Notes: a model not told the origin generated them from the sequence alone. Shown: positions 18,329-28,200, numbered from the stretch's first letter. The stretch is 64,000 bases of DNA from Pseudomonas sp. FP2309 (GCF_030687575.1 NZ_CP117439.1:2161501-2225500); one strand, 5' to 3'. Program-made: numbers and translations.

Positions 18329-19972
18329 ATGAACAAATACACCCCCCACACCTGGGAACCCCACGAACGCCCGAGCCTGCCCGGCTCGCCGTCAACGCCG
18401 TGGCACCCCACGCACAAGCGCTGGCTGTATGCGCTCGTCGGTGTGCTGGTCGCCATCACCGGTGGCCTGGGTAACGCGCTGGTCATCGCCAACCTGCAAT
18501 ACCTGCAAGGCGCCCTCGGCGCGACCACCGCCGAAATGGCCTGGCTGCCCGCCGCCTATGTAATGACCAACGTGTGCATGAACCTGCTACTGGTGAAGTT
18601 CCGCCAGCAATTCGGCCTGCGTGCGTTTACCGAAGTGTTCCTGGTGCTGTACGCGCTGGTGACCTTCGGCCATTTGTTCGTCAACGACCTCAACTCGGCC
18701 ATTGCCGTGCGGGCCGCTCACGGGATGGTCGGCGCGGCGCTCAGTTCGTTGGGTTTGTACTACATGATCCAGGCGTTCCCGGCCAAGTGGCGGCTCAAAT
18801 CGCTGGTGCTGGGGTTGGGTACGGCGCAGTTGGCGTTGCCGCTGGCGCGTCTGTTCTCTGAAGACTTGCTGCAAATCGCCGAATGGCGAGGCTTGTACTT
18901 GTTCGAACTGGGCATGGCGCTGATCTGCCTGGGTTGCGTGTTTTTGCTCAAGCTGCCGCCGGGCGACCGTTTCAAGACGTTTGAAAAACTCGACTTCCTC
19001 ACCTTCGGCATCCTGGCCAGTGGCGTCGCGCTGTTGTGTGCGGTGCTGTCCCTGGGGCGTATCGACTGGTGGCTGGAGGCGCCGTGGATCGGCGTCGCGT
19101 CGGCCTGTTCCCTGGTGTTGATCATGGCCGGTCTGGCCATCGAGCATAACCGCGCCAACCCGATGTTGATGACCCGCTGGCTGGGCAGCGGCACCATGAT
19201 CCGCCTGGCCCTGGCGGTGATTTTGATCCGTATGGTGCTGTCCGAGCAGTCCACCGGGGCGGTGGGGTTCATGCAGATGCTCAACATGAGCTATGAGCAG
19301 ATGCACACCCTCTACGTGGTGATGCTGGCCGGCGCGATCAGCGGGCTGCTGGTCAGCGCATTGACCATCAACCCGGCGCACCTGCTGATGCCGTTGGTGA
19401 TTTCCCTGGCGCTGATGGCGGTGGGCTCGGTGATGGACAGTTTCTCCAGCAACCTCACGCGTCCGCAGAACCTGTACATCAGCCAGTTCCTGCTAGGCTT
19501 CGGCGGCACGTTTTTTCTGGGGCCGACCATGGTGTTGGGCACGAAAAACGTGCTGACCAACCCGCGCAATCTGGTGAGCTTTTCGGTGATGTTCGGCATT
19601 TGCCAGAACCTCGGCGGCCTGATTGGCGCAGCGTTGCTCGGTACGTTCCAGGTCGTGCGTGAGAAGTATCACTCCAGCATGATCGTCGAACACCTGACCC
19701 TGCTTGACCCACGTGTGGCCGCGCGGGTGCAGAGCGGCGGTTCGGCCTATGGCGGGCTCGTCGCCGACCCGGAGCTGCGCAACCTCATGGGCATTCGCAG
19801 CCTGGCCACCGCGGCGACCCGTGAGGCGAACGTGATGGCGTACAACGATGTCTTCATGCTGATTGCGATTATCGCGATGCTGACCATGACCTGGATTTTT
19901 ATCCGCAGTCTGTGGCTGATCAGCACAACCAAAGCAGCCCCTCCCGTTCAACCCAGCGGCGCCTCTTCATGA
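18329..19972 (+). CDS. MFS efflux permease, DHA2/EmrB-like
   Basis: 547 residues with about 14 hydrophobic segments, the length and topology of drug:proton antiporter family 2. The N-terminal cytoplasmic stretch of ~30 residues is proline-rich. The stop overlaps the start of an HlyD-type adaptor (ATGA), so the two are co-translated as an EmrB/EmrA-like pump. No outer-membrane factor gene is adjacent. The substrate cannot be deduced. Confidence 0.87.
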   Translation: MNKYTPHTWEPHERPSLPGSPSTPWHPTHKRWLYALVGVLVAITGGLGNALVIANLQYLQGALGATTAEMAWLPAAYVMTNVCMNLLLVKFRQQFGLRAFTEVFLVLYALVTFGHLFVNDLNSAIAVRAAHGMVGAALSSLGLYYMIQAFPAKWRLKSLVLGLGTAQLALPLARLFSEDLLQIAEWRGLYLFELGMALICLGCVFLLKLPPGDRFKTFEKLDFLTFGILASGVALLCAVLSLGRIDWWLEAPWIGVASACSLVLIMAGLAIEHNRANPMLMTRWLGSGTMIRLALAVILIRMVLSEQSTGAVGFMQMLNMSYEQMHTLYVVMLAGAISGLLVSALTINPAHLLMPLVISLALMAVGSVMDSFSSNLTRPQNLYISQFLLGFGGTFFLGPTMVLGTKNVLTNPRNLVSFSVMFGICQNLGGLIGAALLGTFQVVREKYHSSMIVEHLTLLDPRVAARVQSGGSAYGGLVADPELRNLMGIRSLATAATREANVMAYNDVFMLIAIIAMLTMTWIFIRSLWLISTTKAAPPVQPSGASS

Positions 19973-21114
19973 CCGAACCTTCAACGACCACCACCACCGC
20001 CATCGCATCCACCCCCGAAGGCAGCACGCCGCCCGGCGCTACGGTGACGCAACCGCGCTCGCTGCGGGTGCGCATTCTGTCGTCCCTGGGCTTTGCCGCG
20101 ATTGCCATCGTCGGCGTGTTGATCGTGCTGTATGCCTGGCAATTGCCGCCGTTCAGCAGTGCGGTGGAAACCACCGAAAACGCCCTGGTGCGCGGCCAGG
20201 TGACGATCATTGGCCCGCAGCTCAGCGGTTATGTGTTTGAAGTGCCGGTGCAGGACTTCCAGTACGTCAAGGCCGGCGATTTGCTGGTGCGCCTGGATGA
20301 TCGCATCTACAAACAGCGCCTCGACCAGGCGCTGGCGCAACTGGCGGTGCAGAAGGCCGCCTTGGCGAATGTGGTGCAGCAGCGCAACAGTGCCGAAGCC
20401 ACCATCAAACTGCGCCAGGCCGCGTTGGTCGACAGCCAGGCCCAGGCGCGTAAAAGCACCGCCGACCTGCGCCGTAACGAAGCGCTGATCAGCGACGGCT
20501 CGGTGTCCAAGCGTGAGTTGGACGTGACCCGTGCCGCCAATGCCCAGACCATCGCCGCTGTGGCACAGGCCCAGGCCAGCCTGGAAATCGCCCGGCAGGA
20601 CCTGCAGACGGTGATCGTCAATCGTGGCTCCCTGGAAGCGGCGGTAGCCAGTGCCGATGCGGCGGTGGAGCTGGCGCGCATTGACCTGTCCAACACGCGC
20701 ATCACCGCGCCGCGTGACGGTCAGTTGGGGCAGATTGGTGTGCGCCTGGGCGCCTACGTCAACTCCGGCGCACAGTTGATGGCCCTGGTGCCGAAGCAGC
20801 TGTGGGTGATCGCCAATATGAAAGAAACCCAGATGCACAACGTGCAGGTCGGCCAGCCGGTGACGTTCACCGTGGATGCGCTGAACCACCGCACGTTTCA
20901 TGGCACGGTGCAGCATATTTCTCCGGCCACCGGTTCGGAGTTCAGCCTGTTGCAGGCGGACAATGCCACCGGCAACTTTGTGAAGATTGCCCAGCGGGTG
21001 CCGGTGCGCATTACGGTGGACCCGAATCAGGCCGAGAGCGAGCGGTTGCGGCCGGGGCTGTCGGTGGTGGTGAGCATCGACACCGCCGGGCGCCTGAAAA
21101 ACAGCCCTCCCTGA
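19969..21114 (+). CDS. HlyD/EmrA-family membrane fusion protein
   Basis: 381 residues from the ATG at 19969 that overlaps the permease stop by four bases. One membrane anchor (~residues 36-56), then a biotinyl-lipoyl domain (VRGQVTIIGPQLSGYVFEVPV), a long helical hairpin rich in Ala/Gln (~90-210), and the second lipoyl half and beta-barrel (ITAPRDGQLGQIGVRLGAYV ... LWVIANMKETQ). It would bridge the inner-membrane permease to an outer-membrane channel such as a TolC homologue encoded elsewhere. Confidence 0.88.
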   Translation: MTEPSTTTTTAIASTPEGSTPPGATVTQPRSLRVRILSSLGFAAIAIVGVLIVLYAWQLPPFSSAVETTENALVRGQVTIIGPQLSGYVFEVPVQDFQYVKAGDLLVRLDDRIYKQRLDQALAQLAVQKAALANVVQQRNSAEATIKLRQAALVDSQAQARKSTADLRRNEALISDGSVSKRELDVTRAANAQTIAAVAQAQASLEIARQDLQTVIVNRGSLEAAVASADAAVELARIDLSNTRITAPRDGQLGQIGVRLGAYVNSGAQLMALVPKQLWVIANMKETQMHNVQVGQPVTFTVDALNHRTFHGTVQHISPATGSEFSLLQADNATGNFVKIAQRVPVRITVDPNQAESERLRPGLSVVVSIDTAGRLKNSPP

Positions 21115-21129
21115 CAGACCGGCGAGCGA

Positions 21130-21981
21130 TTAGGGGAGGCGGCTGTATTTCAAGGTGAAATCCAGCTGCGCGGATTGGCCGTACTCCAGCAACGCCAGGC
21201 CTGGCCTGCCTGGCAGGTGATGGGCATTCACCGGATGACTCACCGGCTCGATGCAAAAGAACCCCAACCCTGGCGGGCAGTACAGCAGGAAGTAATCGGC
21301 GCCGCTGGCCTGGCAGTCCAGGGCATAGCCCAGTTCGGGCTGTTCGATCCGGCAACGCCCGTCCCACTGGCAAAAGCCGTTGTCCACCAGGCCCTCGGGC
21401 AGGTTTTTCAGCGCCTGGAAATCCCAGGCATCCGGAATCGCCGCCAACTCCGTAGGTAACTTGCTCGCCTCACTCATCCACACCTGCGCGGCCCTGGCCT
21501 GCAACCGCGTCCCCGGTTGGCGCGGGAAGTAGGGGTGCAGGCCAAGTCCGTGCCACGCGGCTTTTTCGGCCAGATGGGTCACGCGCAACGCGATACTCAG
21601 TTCGCCATTGTTCAACCGAATCCGCTGCTCGGCCCGATAGGCAAACGGCGTCGCGCACAGCACCTGCAGCACCACTTCATCCGTTGTCTGGCTGACCACC
21701 GTCCATGCCTGTTGCCAGGCTGAACCATGGATCGCAAAGGGGTCGGTGGGGCTATTAGGCGTCAGGGCCAGCCAGCCGTCGGGGTTGGCGAACCCCCCTT
21801 CGGCAATGCGGTTGGACCAGGGCGCCAAGGGATAGCAGCCCAGCTTGCCCGGCAGTTCGCTGTGCGGGTCGTTATGCCGCAACAGCGGTTGCCCGCTGGC
21901 GCGCACGGTCCAGTTGACCAGGCTCCCACCCACGGCCGGGTTAAGGCTCAGGTGGGTCAGGTTATCTTCCAGCTCAATCAT
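21130..21981 (-). CDS. Aldose 1-epimerase family protein
   Basis: 283 residues from the ATG at 21981, whose A is shared with the TGA of the TRAP permease gene. GalM-like motifs: PLAPWSNRI near residue 55, an active-site histidine in WHGLGLHPYF, and a late glutamate in FFCIEPVSHPVNA. As the last gene of the hexuronate operon it probably speeds interconversion of sugar-acid anomers so that uronate dehydrogenase gets its preferred form. The exact substrate is inferred from context. Confidence 0.85.
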   Translation of the reverse strand: MIELEDNLTHLSLNPAVGGSLVNWTVRASGQPLLRHNDPHSELPGKLGCYPLAPWSNRIAEGGFANPDGWLALTPNSPTDPFAIHGSAWQQAWTVVSQTTDEVVLQVLCATPFAYRAEQRIRLNNGELSIALRVTHLAEKAAWHGLGLHPYFPRQPGTRLQARAAQVWMSEASKLPTELAAIPDAWDFQALKNLPEGLVDNGFCQWDGRCRIEQPELGYALDCQASGADYFLLYCPPGLGFFCIEPVSHPVNAHHLPGRPGLALLEYGQSAQLDFTLKYSRLP

Positions 21982-23261
21982 CACAGCACCACACTCGGCA
22001 GCCACAGCGACAGGGCGGGGATGTAGGTCACGGCTATCAAGATCAGGAACAGCACACCGTAGAACGGCAGCAGCGCCTTGACGGTTTTCTCGATGGTAGT
22101 CTTGCCCACCGCCGCGCCGACAAACAGCACCGCCCCCACCGGCGGCGTAATCAGGCCGATGCCGAGGTTCACCAGCATGATCATGCCGAAGTGCACAGGG
22201 TCGACGCCGATACCCAGCACCACCGGCAGCAGAATCGGGGTGAGGATCAAAATCAGCGGGGCCATGTCCATCACTGTGCCGAGCAACAGCAGCATGACGT
22301 TGATGCACATCAGGATCACGTAGCGGTTGTCCGACAGCGTCAGGAACAGCGTGGTGATCTTCGCCGGGATCTGCATCAGGGTCATGATGTAGCCGAAGCT
22401 GGCGGCGAAGGCGATCAGGATCATCACGATGGAAATCGTGCGCACCGTGCGGTGCATCAGCTTGGGCAGCTCGTTCCACTTGTAGTCGCGGTAGATGAAC
22501 ATGGTCACGAAGAACGCCCACAACACGGCGATCGCGGCAGATTCAGTCGCAGTGAAGATGCCCGACAGGATGCCGCCAAGGATGATCACCATGGCCATCA
22601 AGCCCCACAGCGCATCGGCGGCAATCTTCAACGCCTGCTTGAGGGGGATGACTTCGCCCTTGGGGTAGTCGCGTTTCTTGGCGAAGATCAGGCACAGCAC
22701 CATCAGGCACGCGCTCATTAACAGCCCCGGCACTACGCCGGCCATGAACAGCGAGGCGATGGACACCGTGCCGCCGGCCGCCAGGGAGTAGAGCACCGAG
22801 TTGTGGCTGGGCGGCGTCAACAGCGCCTGCACCGAGCCGCTGACGGTCACCGCTGTGGCGAATTCCCGCGGGTAGCCGCGACGTTCCATTTCCGGAATCA
22901 GCACCGAGCCGACCGACGCGGTATCGGCCACCGACGAGCCGGAAATCGCGCCAAAAAACGTCGAGGCTACGATGTTCACCAACGACAGGCCGCCGCGCAC
23001 GAAGCCCACCAGCACCCCGGCAAACGCCACCAGCCGCCGCGACATGCCGCCCTCGGCCATGATCGCCCCGGCCAGGACAAAGAACGGAATCGCCATCAGC
23101 GAAAACTTGTTCACCCCGCCGGCCACCTGAATCATCAGGGCCTGAAACGGAATGTCGATCCACCACGCGCCAATCAGTGCCGACAGCCCAAGGGCATAGG
23201 CCACCGGCATGCCGATCACGATCAAGGCGATAAAGCTGCCCAACAAAATCAATGCGTCCAT
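21981..23261 (-). CDS. TRAP transporter large permease (DctM)
   Basis: 426 residues from the ATG at 23261; longer upstream codons belong to the preceding gene region. Twelve or so membrane segments with the DctM pattern FFGAISGSSVADTASVGSVLIPEM in the first half and LGTVMDMAPLILILTPILLPV in the second. Together with DctQ and DctP it makes a sodium-dependent, binding-protein-driven importer, here probably for galacturonate or glucuronate because of the flanking uronate genes. Confidence 0.92.
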   Translation of the reverse strand: MDALILLGSFIALIVIGMPVAYALGLSALIGAWWIDIPFQALMIQVAGGVNKFSLMAIPFFVLAGAIMAEGGMSRRLVAFAGVLVGFVRGGLSLVNIVASTFFGAISGSSVADTASVGSVLIPEMERRGYPREFATAVTVSGSVQALLTPPSHNSVLYSLAAGGTVSIASLFMAGVVPGLLMSACLMVLCLIFAKKRDYPKGEVIPLKQALKIAADALWGLMAMVIILGGILSGIFTATESAAIAVLWAFFVTMFIYRDYKWNELPKLMHRTVRTISIVMILIAFAASFGYIMTLMQIPAKITTLFLTLSDNRYVILMCINVMLLLLGTVMDMAPLILILTPILLPVVLGIGVDPVHFGMIMLVNLGIGLITPPVGAVLFVGAAVGKTTIEKTVKALLPFYGVLFLILIAVTYIPALSLWLPSVVL

Positions 23262-23262
23262 A

Positions 23263-23790
23263 TCAGGCAGCCCCTTCGCTTTCTTCCACCAGGTCAAAGC
23301 GCACCACGCGCCGGTTGCTCTGGTCACCGAGCAGGAGTTTTTCCACCACGAAGATCAGCGTCAGTACGCCGCCAATCGGGATCGGCATATAGGTGATGCC
23401 CACGCGCAGGGTAGGGATAGCGCTCATGAACTGGTTCCAGGTGGACAGGCACAGCTTGGTGCCCCAAATGGCCATGAACAGGCAGATGGTCGCCATCAAC
23501 AGTTGCGAGAAGATGCCGACGAGGCGGCGCTGGGTGGCCGGCAGACGGTCAACGACCATCGCGACCGACATATGCGCGCCGGCGCGATAGCTGGCGGCCG
23601 CGCCGATAAAGGTGAACACCAGCATCAGCAGAATTGCGGTGGGCTCCGGCCAGCTGGCGCCGGTGCCGAGGATGTAACGGGCAAAGATGCCCCAGGGAAT
23701 GATCAGTGCGACGCCGAGAACCGAGAGGCCGGCGACCCAGATGCAGGTCATGTAGATGCGGTCGTTGATGCGCAGCAGTAAATTCTTCAT
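23263..23790 (-). CDS. TRAP transporter small permease (DctQ)
   Basis: 175 residues from the ATG at 23790. Four membrane segments with the family's Trp/Arg-rich connecting region (IFARYILGTGASWPEPTAILLML). Its stop lies one base before the DctM start. Needed for assembly of the TRAP permease. Confidence 0.9.
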   Translation of the reverse strand: MKNLLLRINDRIYMTCIWVAGLSVLGVALIIPWGIFARYILGTGASWPEPTAILLMLVFTFIGAAASYRAGAHMSVAMVVDRLPATQRRLVGIFSQLLMATICLFMAIWGTKLCLSTWNQFMSAIPTLRVGITYMPIPIGGVLTLIFVVEKLLLGDQSNRRVVRFDLVEESEGAA

Positions 23791-23854
23791 GGCGTTCACC
23801 GTAACCCGGCGCGTGAGTACCAAACGCGCCGGGCCTTTGCAGGAGGGGAGGGCG

Positions 23855-24826
23855 TTACTGAACGGCGTCGATACGCTTGATCAGGTCGGCGTAGGGCGCG
23901 CCGTACTTGGCACGCACGGGGGCGGTGGCGTCATAGAAAGGTTTTTTGTCGACGCTGATGAACTCGACGCCGGCTTTCTTGAGTTTTTCCTCACTGCTGG
24001 CGGACTTGGCGTCCCACAGCACGCGCTCATCGGCCTGGGCGGCCTTGGCCGCTTTTTTCACCATGTCCTGCTGGTCAGGCGTGAGTTTGTTCCAGGTGAT
24101 TTTCGACATCACGATGGGCTCGGGCAGGATCAGGTGCTCGGTGAGGGTGTAGTACTTGGCGTTCTGGTAGTGGTTGTGCTCGAGCATCGTCGGCGGGTTG
24201 TTCTCCGCGCCGTCAATGACGCCGGTCTGCAAGGCGCTGAAGATTTCGCCGGTGTCCATGGCGATTCCATTGGCGCCCATTGCGTTGAAGGCTTCGATGA
24301 AAATCGGGTTGCCTTGCACGCGGATCTTCATGCCCTTGAGGTCTTCGATCTTGCGCACGGGCTTTTTGGTGTAGAGGTTGCGTGTGCCGCCGTCCATCCA
24401 GGCCAGGGCCACCAGGCCGAACTCGGAGTCGGTGATTTTGGCGAGGATCTCATCGCCGATTTCGCCGTCGATGATCTTGCGCATATGCGCCTGGTCGCGG
24501 AACACAAACGGCAGGTTGAACACGTTCACATCCGGCACCACCGGCCCGACGATGCCCAGGCTGACGCGGGTCATCTGCACCGCGCCGACCTGGGCCTGTT
24601 CGACGACCTCTTTCTCGGAGCCCAACACACCGCCGGGGAAGTACTTGAAGGTGAGTTCGCCGTTGCTGGCTTTGGTCAGGGCCTTGCCCATGTTTTCTTC
24701 GGCGACGACGGTGGGGTAGCCGGCGGGGTGGATGTCGGCGAATTTGATTTCCAGCGCGTGGGCGGCGCTGCTGAGGGTGGCGACGAGTGGAAATGCAGCG
24801 GCGAGCAAGGTGCGTTTGAAGTCCAT
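23855..24826 (-). CDS. TRAP transporter periplasmic solute-binding protein (DctP)
   Basis: 323 residues; signal peptide MDFKRTLLAAAFPLVATLSS ending AAHA. DctP fold, with the carboxylate-clamping arginine in MKIRVQGNP and N(A)MGANG just after it, as in organic-acid and uronate binders. Part of the uronate operon, 51 bases downstream of the SMP-30 gene. A TGTTGTATTC half-site in that gap resembles the palindromes upstream of udh and the porin. Confidence 0.92.
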   Translation of the reverse strand: MDFKRTLLAAAFPLVATLSSAAHALEIKFADIHPAGYPTVVAEENMGKALTKASNGELTFKYFPGGVLGSEKEVVEQAQVGAVQMTRVSLGIVGPVVPDVNVFNLPFVFRDQAHMRKIIDGEIGDEILAKITDSEFGLVALAWMDGGTRNLYTKKPVRKIEDLKGMKIRVQGNPIFIEAFNAMGANGIAMDTGEIFSALQTGVIDGAENNPPTMLEHNHYQNAKYYTLTEHLILPEPIVMSKITWNKLTPDQQDMVKKAAKAAQADERVLWDAKSASSEEKLKKAGVEFISVDKKPFYDATAPVRAKYGAPYADLIKRIDAVQ

Positions 24827-24877
24827 GGGATGTCATTCCTGAGTTTTTATTGTTGTATTCAAGGCGCAGCGGTGCAG

Positions 24878-25753
24878 CTAGAGGGTGAAACAGGGTTCGG
24901 GTAGTCCTTTGACGCCGGGGTTGAGGGCGAACACGCCGCCGGCGATGGACTGGTCGCTTTGGTCGTCACGGATGGAGGTGACGAACAAGGTGTCCAGGCG
25001 GCTGCCGCCAAAGGCGCACATGGTGGGTTTTTTCACCGGCACGGCAATTGACCGGTCCAGGCGGCCATCGGGGGTGAAACGGTGAATCAGACCGGCGTCG
25101 TTGGCGCAGATCCAGTAGCAGCCGTCGGCGTCAACGGCGGCACCGTCGGGGCGGCCCGGGAACGGCTGCATGTCGACAAATACGCGGCGGTTGGACGGGG
25201 TGCCGGTGTCGATGTCGTAATCGAACGCCCAGATCTGCTGCACCAACGGGTGCGAGTCCGAGGCGTACATCGTGCGGCCATCGGGGCTAAAGGCCAGGCC
25301 ATTAAGGGTGATGAACCCGTCCAACTGCGCATGGGGAAGGGCGCCGGATGCATAGCGGTAGAGCGTGCCCTCGGCCGCATTCAGGCCCATGTTCAGCACC
25401 ATGCTGCCGGCCCAGAAGCGGCCCTGGCGATCACAGCGGCCGTCGTTGAGGCGCATATCCGGGCGCGGGTGCTGCACGCCGGCCAGCAGCGTGCTGTCGA
25501 GGCTGCCGTCGTTGTGTGCGGTGAGTTGGAAAAAGCCGGTTTCCATGCCGGCAACCCAATTACCCGCATCGGTGCGAGCGATGCAAGCGAGCATCTGCGG
25601 GGCTTTCCAGGCGGCGACGTGGCCGCTGCCGGCGTTCCAGCGTTGCAGCCCGCCGTTGGGGATATCCACCCAATACAGCGCATTTTCTTCAGGCACCCAT
25701 ACCGGGCATTCGCCCACGGTATTGCGGGCGTCGACGATCAGTTCGGCGTTCAT
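24878..25753 (-). CDS. SMP-30/gluconolactonase family lactonase
   Basis: 291 residues from the ATG at 25753; a GTG two codons earlier is possible. Six-bladed propeller with metal ligands visible as Glu in GECPVW, Asn in RLNDGRCD and LNGLAFSPDG, and Asp in MYASDSHP. In this operon it should open the aldarolactone made by uronate dehydrogenase, giving glucarate or galactarate. Lactone specificity is inferred from its neighbours. Confidence 0.88.
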   Translation of the reverse strand: MNAELIVDARNTVGECPVWVPEENALYWVDIPNGGLQRWNAGSGHVAAWKAPQMLACIARTDAGNWVAGMETGFFQLTAHNDGSLDSTLLAGVQHPRPDMRLNDGRCDRQGRFWAGSMVLNMGLNAAEGTLYRYASGALPHAQLDGFITLNGLAFSPDGRTMYASDSHPLVQQIWAFDYDIDTGTPSNRRVFVDMQPFPGRPDGAAVDADGCYWICANDAGLIHRFTPDGRLDRSIAVPVKKPTMCAFGGSRLDTLFVTSIRDDQSDQSIAGGVFALNPGVKGLPEPCFTL

Positions 25754-25777
25754 GGCCACTCACTCCCTGGTGTGATG

Positions 25778-26596
25778 TCAGTCACCGAACGGCCCGGCCG
25801 CGCAGAACGCGCCGCCTTGATAGACCGCTGCGGGGTCATCGGCGGCCACGGGAGGCTGGGCTTCGACCTGGGCGCGGAACACCTCCGAGCTGTCCTTGGG
25901 CGCGAAACCCAGGTGCGCGGCGTAGCGGTTGTCCCACCAGGTGTCGAGGTTGTCCGACACGCCGTAGACCACGGTGTGGCCGACGTCCGGCGTGTATAGC
26001 GCGCGTTCGAGCAGTTGGGTGAGGTCGTCGAAGCTCAGCCAGGTGTGCATCATTCGGCGGTTCTGCGGCTGCGGGAACGAGGAGCCGATGCGGATACTCA
26101 CGGTCTCGATGCCGTAGCGATCGAAGTAGAAACTGGCCATGTCTTCGCCGTAGGACTTGGACAGGCCGTAGTAGCTGTCCGGGCGGCGAGGCGAATGGGC
26201 ATCGAGTGTTTCGGTTTGCTTATAAAAGCCGATCACATGGTTGGAACTGGCGAAAATCACGCGTTTGACCCCATGGCGCCGCGCGGCTTCGTAGATATGG
26301 AAGGTGCCGCTGATATTGGCGCCCAGCACTTCTTCGAAGGAACGCTCTACGGACACACCGCCAAAGTGCAGGATGGCATCGACGCCTTCGACCAGGTGGT
26401 GCACCGCTTGTTTGTCGGCGAGGTCGCAGGGCTGCACTTCTTCGCGGGCGTCGGTCGCCGGGGCCATGTCGGCGATGTCCGACAGGCGCAGTACCTGAGC
26501 ATAAGGGCGCAGACGCTCACGCAGCACTTTGCCGAGGCCGCCGGCGGCGCCGGTGAGGAGGAGGCGGTTGAAGGGAACTGGGGCGATGGTGGTCAT
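25778..26596 (-). CDS. udh: Uronate dehydrogenase
   Basis: 272 residues. Extended SDR: TGAAGGLGK nucleotide motif, HFGGVSVE, catalytic Ser in FASSNHVIGFY and the YxxxK pair in YYGLSKSYGE. Closely matches the pseudomonad enzymes that oxidise D-galacturonate or D-glucuronate with NAD+ to the aldarolactone. Followed 24 bases later by the SMP-30 lactonase. A 20-bp operator-like element sits 18 bases upstream of its start. Confidence 0.93.
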   Translation of the reverse strand: MTTIAPVPFNRLLLTGAAGGLGKVLRERLRPYAQVLRLSDIADMAPATDAREEVQPCDLADKQAVHHLVEGVDAILHFGGVSVERSFEEVLGANISGTFHIYEAARRHGVKRVIFASSNHVIGFYKQTETLDAHSPRRPDSYYGLSKSYGEDMASFYFDRYGIETVSIRIGSSFPQPQNRRMMHTWLSFDDLTQLLERALYTPDVGHTVVYGVSDNLDTWWDNRYAAHLGFAPKDSSEVFRAQVEAQPPVAADDPAAVYQGGAFCAAGPFGD

Positions 26597-26613
26597 GGAG
26601 ATTCCAATTTTTT

Positions 26614-26633
26614 GTTGTAGGTTGTCGTATGAC
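26614..26633. promoter_or_regulatory. Operator-like element upstream of udh
   Basis: GTTGTAGGTTGTCGTATGAC matches 15 of 20 positions of the reverse complement of the palindrome in front of the porin gene (28181-28200). A GntR-type hexuronate regulator such as GguR is a plausible binder, but no such regulator gene is in the window. Confidence 0.45.
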
Positions 26634-26765
26634 TATGCCGAAGTATTGTTAGGGCGCCTCAGGTTGTCAACGCGCGATTGTTCAAAAATGCGGCGTGCGA
26701 TGGACGGAGTCCCCGGTGAGCCTCTGGTGGTCGTGGTGAGCAGGCTCTATGTGGTGAACAGACTT

Positions 26766-26853
26766 TTTGTGGTGAGCGGGCTTGCCCCGCGCTGGGCTGC
26801 GCAGCAGCCCCAACACGCCGCGCCCCGACGCAGGCAAGCCCGCTCGCCACAAA
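26766..26853. repeat. REPIN-like inverted repeat
   Basis: TTTGTGGTGAGCGGGCTTGCC on the left is mirrored by GGCAAGCCCGCTCGCCACAAA on the right. A partial third copy (GTGGTGAGCAGGCT) precedes it at ~26734. It lies between udh and the porin gene and would separate their transcripts. Confidence 0.8.
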
Positions 26854-26881
26854 GGGAGGCCAGGGTGCTTTCTCCCCCCGG

Positions 26882-28144
26882 TTAAAGCAGTGAAAGCGGG
26901 TAGCTGATGAAGATCCGGTTTTCATCGAACTCATTGGTGCTGAAGTCCCGACGCATGGTCGCGTTGCGCCACTTCACGTTGAGGTTCTTCAGCGCACCGC
27001 TCTGCACGGTATAGGCCAGCTCCGACTCGCGGCCCCATTCCTTGCCATCGGTGATGGCCCCGGTGTGCACATTGCTGCCGCTGATATAGCGGTTCATCAG
27101 GGTCAGCCCCGGCACGCCGAGCACCGCGAAGTTGAAGTCATGGCGCAACTGCCAGGATTTTTCCTTGGCGTTGTCATAGCTGGAGTTGTAGCTGTCGTTG
27201 GCCAGGGTGCCGCCGCTGGTGCCGTTGACCCGCATCCACACGCTGTCGCCGGTGAGTTTTTGCAGGCCCACGTAGAAGGTGTTGCCGCCGTATTTGGCCG
27301 AGAGCAGGGCGAAGGTGGTCTTGTTATCGAGGTCGCCGGCCAGGGCGCTGCCGTCTTCCTTGCCGTTGAAGAAGCCCAGGTTGGCGCCCAGGGTCCAGTC
27401 GCCCACTGGCTGGCTGTGGGTGAAGTTGACGTACTGTTGCTGGTAAATGTCGGTCAACTCGGCGTACCACAGGCCCACCTGGGTGCGCTTGTCGTTGAAG
27501 GTGTATTCGCCGCCGCCGAAGTTGAAACGGTCGGAGGTGAACGCCGCTTTGCCGTTCATGAACATGTCTTCCATGCTCGCGTCGTTGCGCGGGCTGTTGC
27601 CACGGAACTGGCCGCCGTAGAGGGTCAGGCCGGCGATTTCGTTGGAAGTCACCTGACCCCCGCGGAAGGTCTGGGGCAGGGAGCGGCCATCGTCGGAACG
27701 CAGGATCGGCAGCACCGGCATCCATTCGCCGACTTTCAATTCGGTCTTCGACAGCTTGGTCTTCAGCGCCACGCCCAGACGCCCGAAGTTATCGGCGGGG
27801 CGGCCGTCGTCGTGGATCGGCAGCAACTGCGTGCCGCCGGTGCCTTTGCCGCCGTCGAGCTTCTGCGAATACAGGCCCAGCACGTCAAGCCCGAAGCCCA
27901 CGGTGCCTTGGGTGAAGCCGGACTTGGCATCGAGAATGAAACTCTGCGTCCACTCTTCGGCCTTGCCCTGGGCGTTGGCCGGGTTGGTGAAGTTGCGATT
28001 GAAGTAGGCGTTGCGCAGGTTCAGCGTGGCCTTGGCGTCGTCGACAAAACCGTCGGCGTGGGCGCTGAGGGGCAGGGTGAAGGCCAGGCTGCCGAGGCTG
28101 ACAAGACCGAGACGCGCGGAGGAATTGCGGACGAATTGACGCAC
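26882..28144 (-). CDS. OprD-family outer-membrane porin
   Basis: 420 residues from a GTG at 28144 with GGGAG upstream; no closer ATG exists. Signal peptide ends SAHADGF. The sequence shows alternating amphipathic strands, the OprD N-terminal pattern (FVDDAKATLNLRNAYFNRNF) and a C-terminal strand ending ISYPLSLL. A monomeric channel for small carboxylates; the nearby uronate genes suggest galacturonate or glucuronate uptake. Confidence 0.9.
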   Translation of the reverse strand: MRQFVRNSSARLGLVSLGSLAFTLPLSAHADGFVDDAKATLNLRNAYFNRNFTNPANAQGKAEEWTQSFILDAKSGFTQGTVGFGLDVLGLYSQKLDGGKGTGGTQLLPIHDDGRPADNFGRLGVALKTKLSKTELKVGEWMPVLPILRSDDGRSLPQTFRGGQVTSNEIAGLTLYGGQFRGNSPRNDASMEDMFMNGKAAFTSDRFNFGGGEYTFNDKRTQVGLWYAELTDIYQQQYVNFTHSQPVGDWTLGANLGFFNGKEDGSALAGDLDNKTTFALLSAKYGGNTFYVGLQKLTGDSVWMRVNGTSGGTLANDSYNSSYDNAKEKSWQLRHDFNFAVLGVPGLTLMNRYISGSNVHTGAITDGKEWGRESELAYTVQSGALKNLNVKWRNATMRRDFSTNEFDENRIFISYPLSLL

Positions 28145-28180
28145 AGTGATGCTCCCTTTCTTTTGTTGTTTTTATTGTTT

Positions 28181-28200
28181 GTTATACGTCGTCGTACAAC
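28181..28200. promoter_or_regulatory. Palindromic operator upstream of oprD-like gene
   Basis: GTTATACGTCGTCGTACAAC is a 20-bp palindrome with 8 of 10 paired positions, 37 bases before the porin start. The half-site GTTATACG recurs at 28246-28253. A relative precedes udh. Confidence 0.55.
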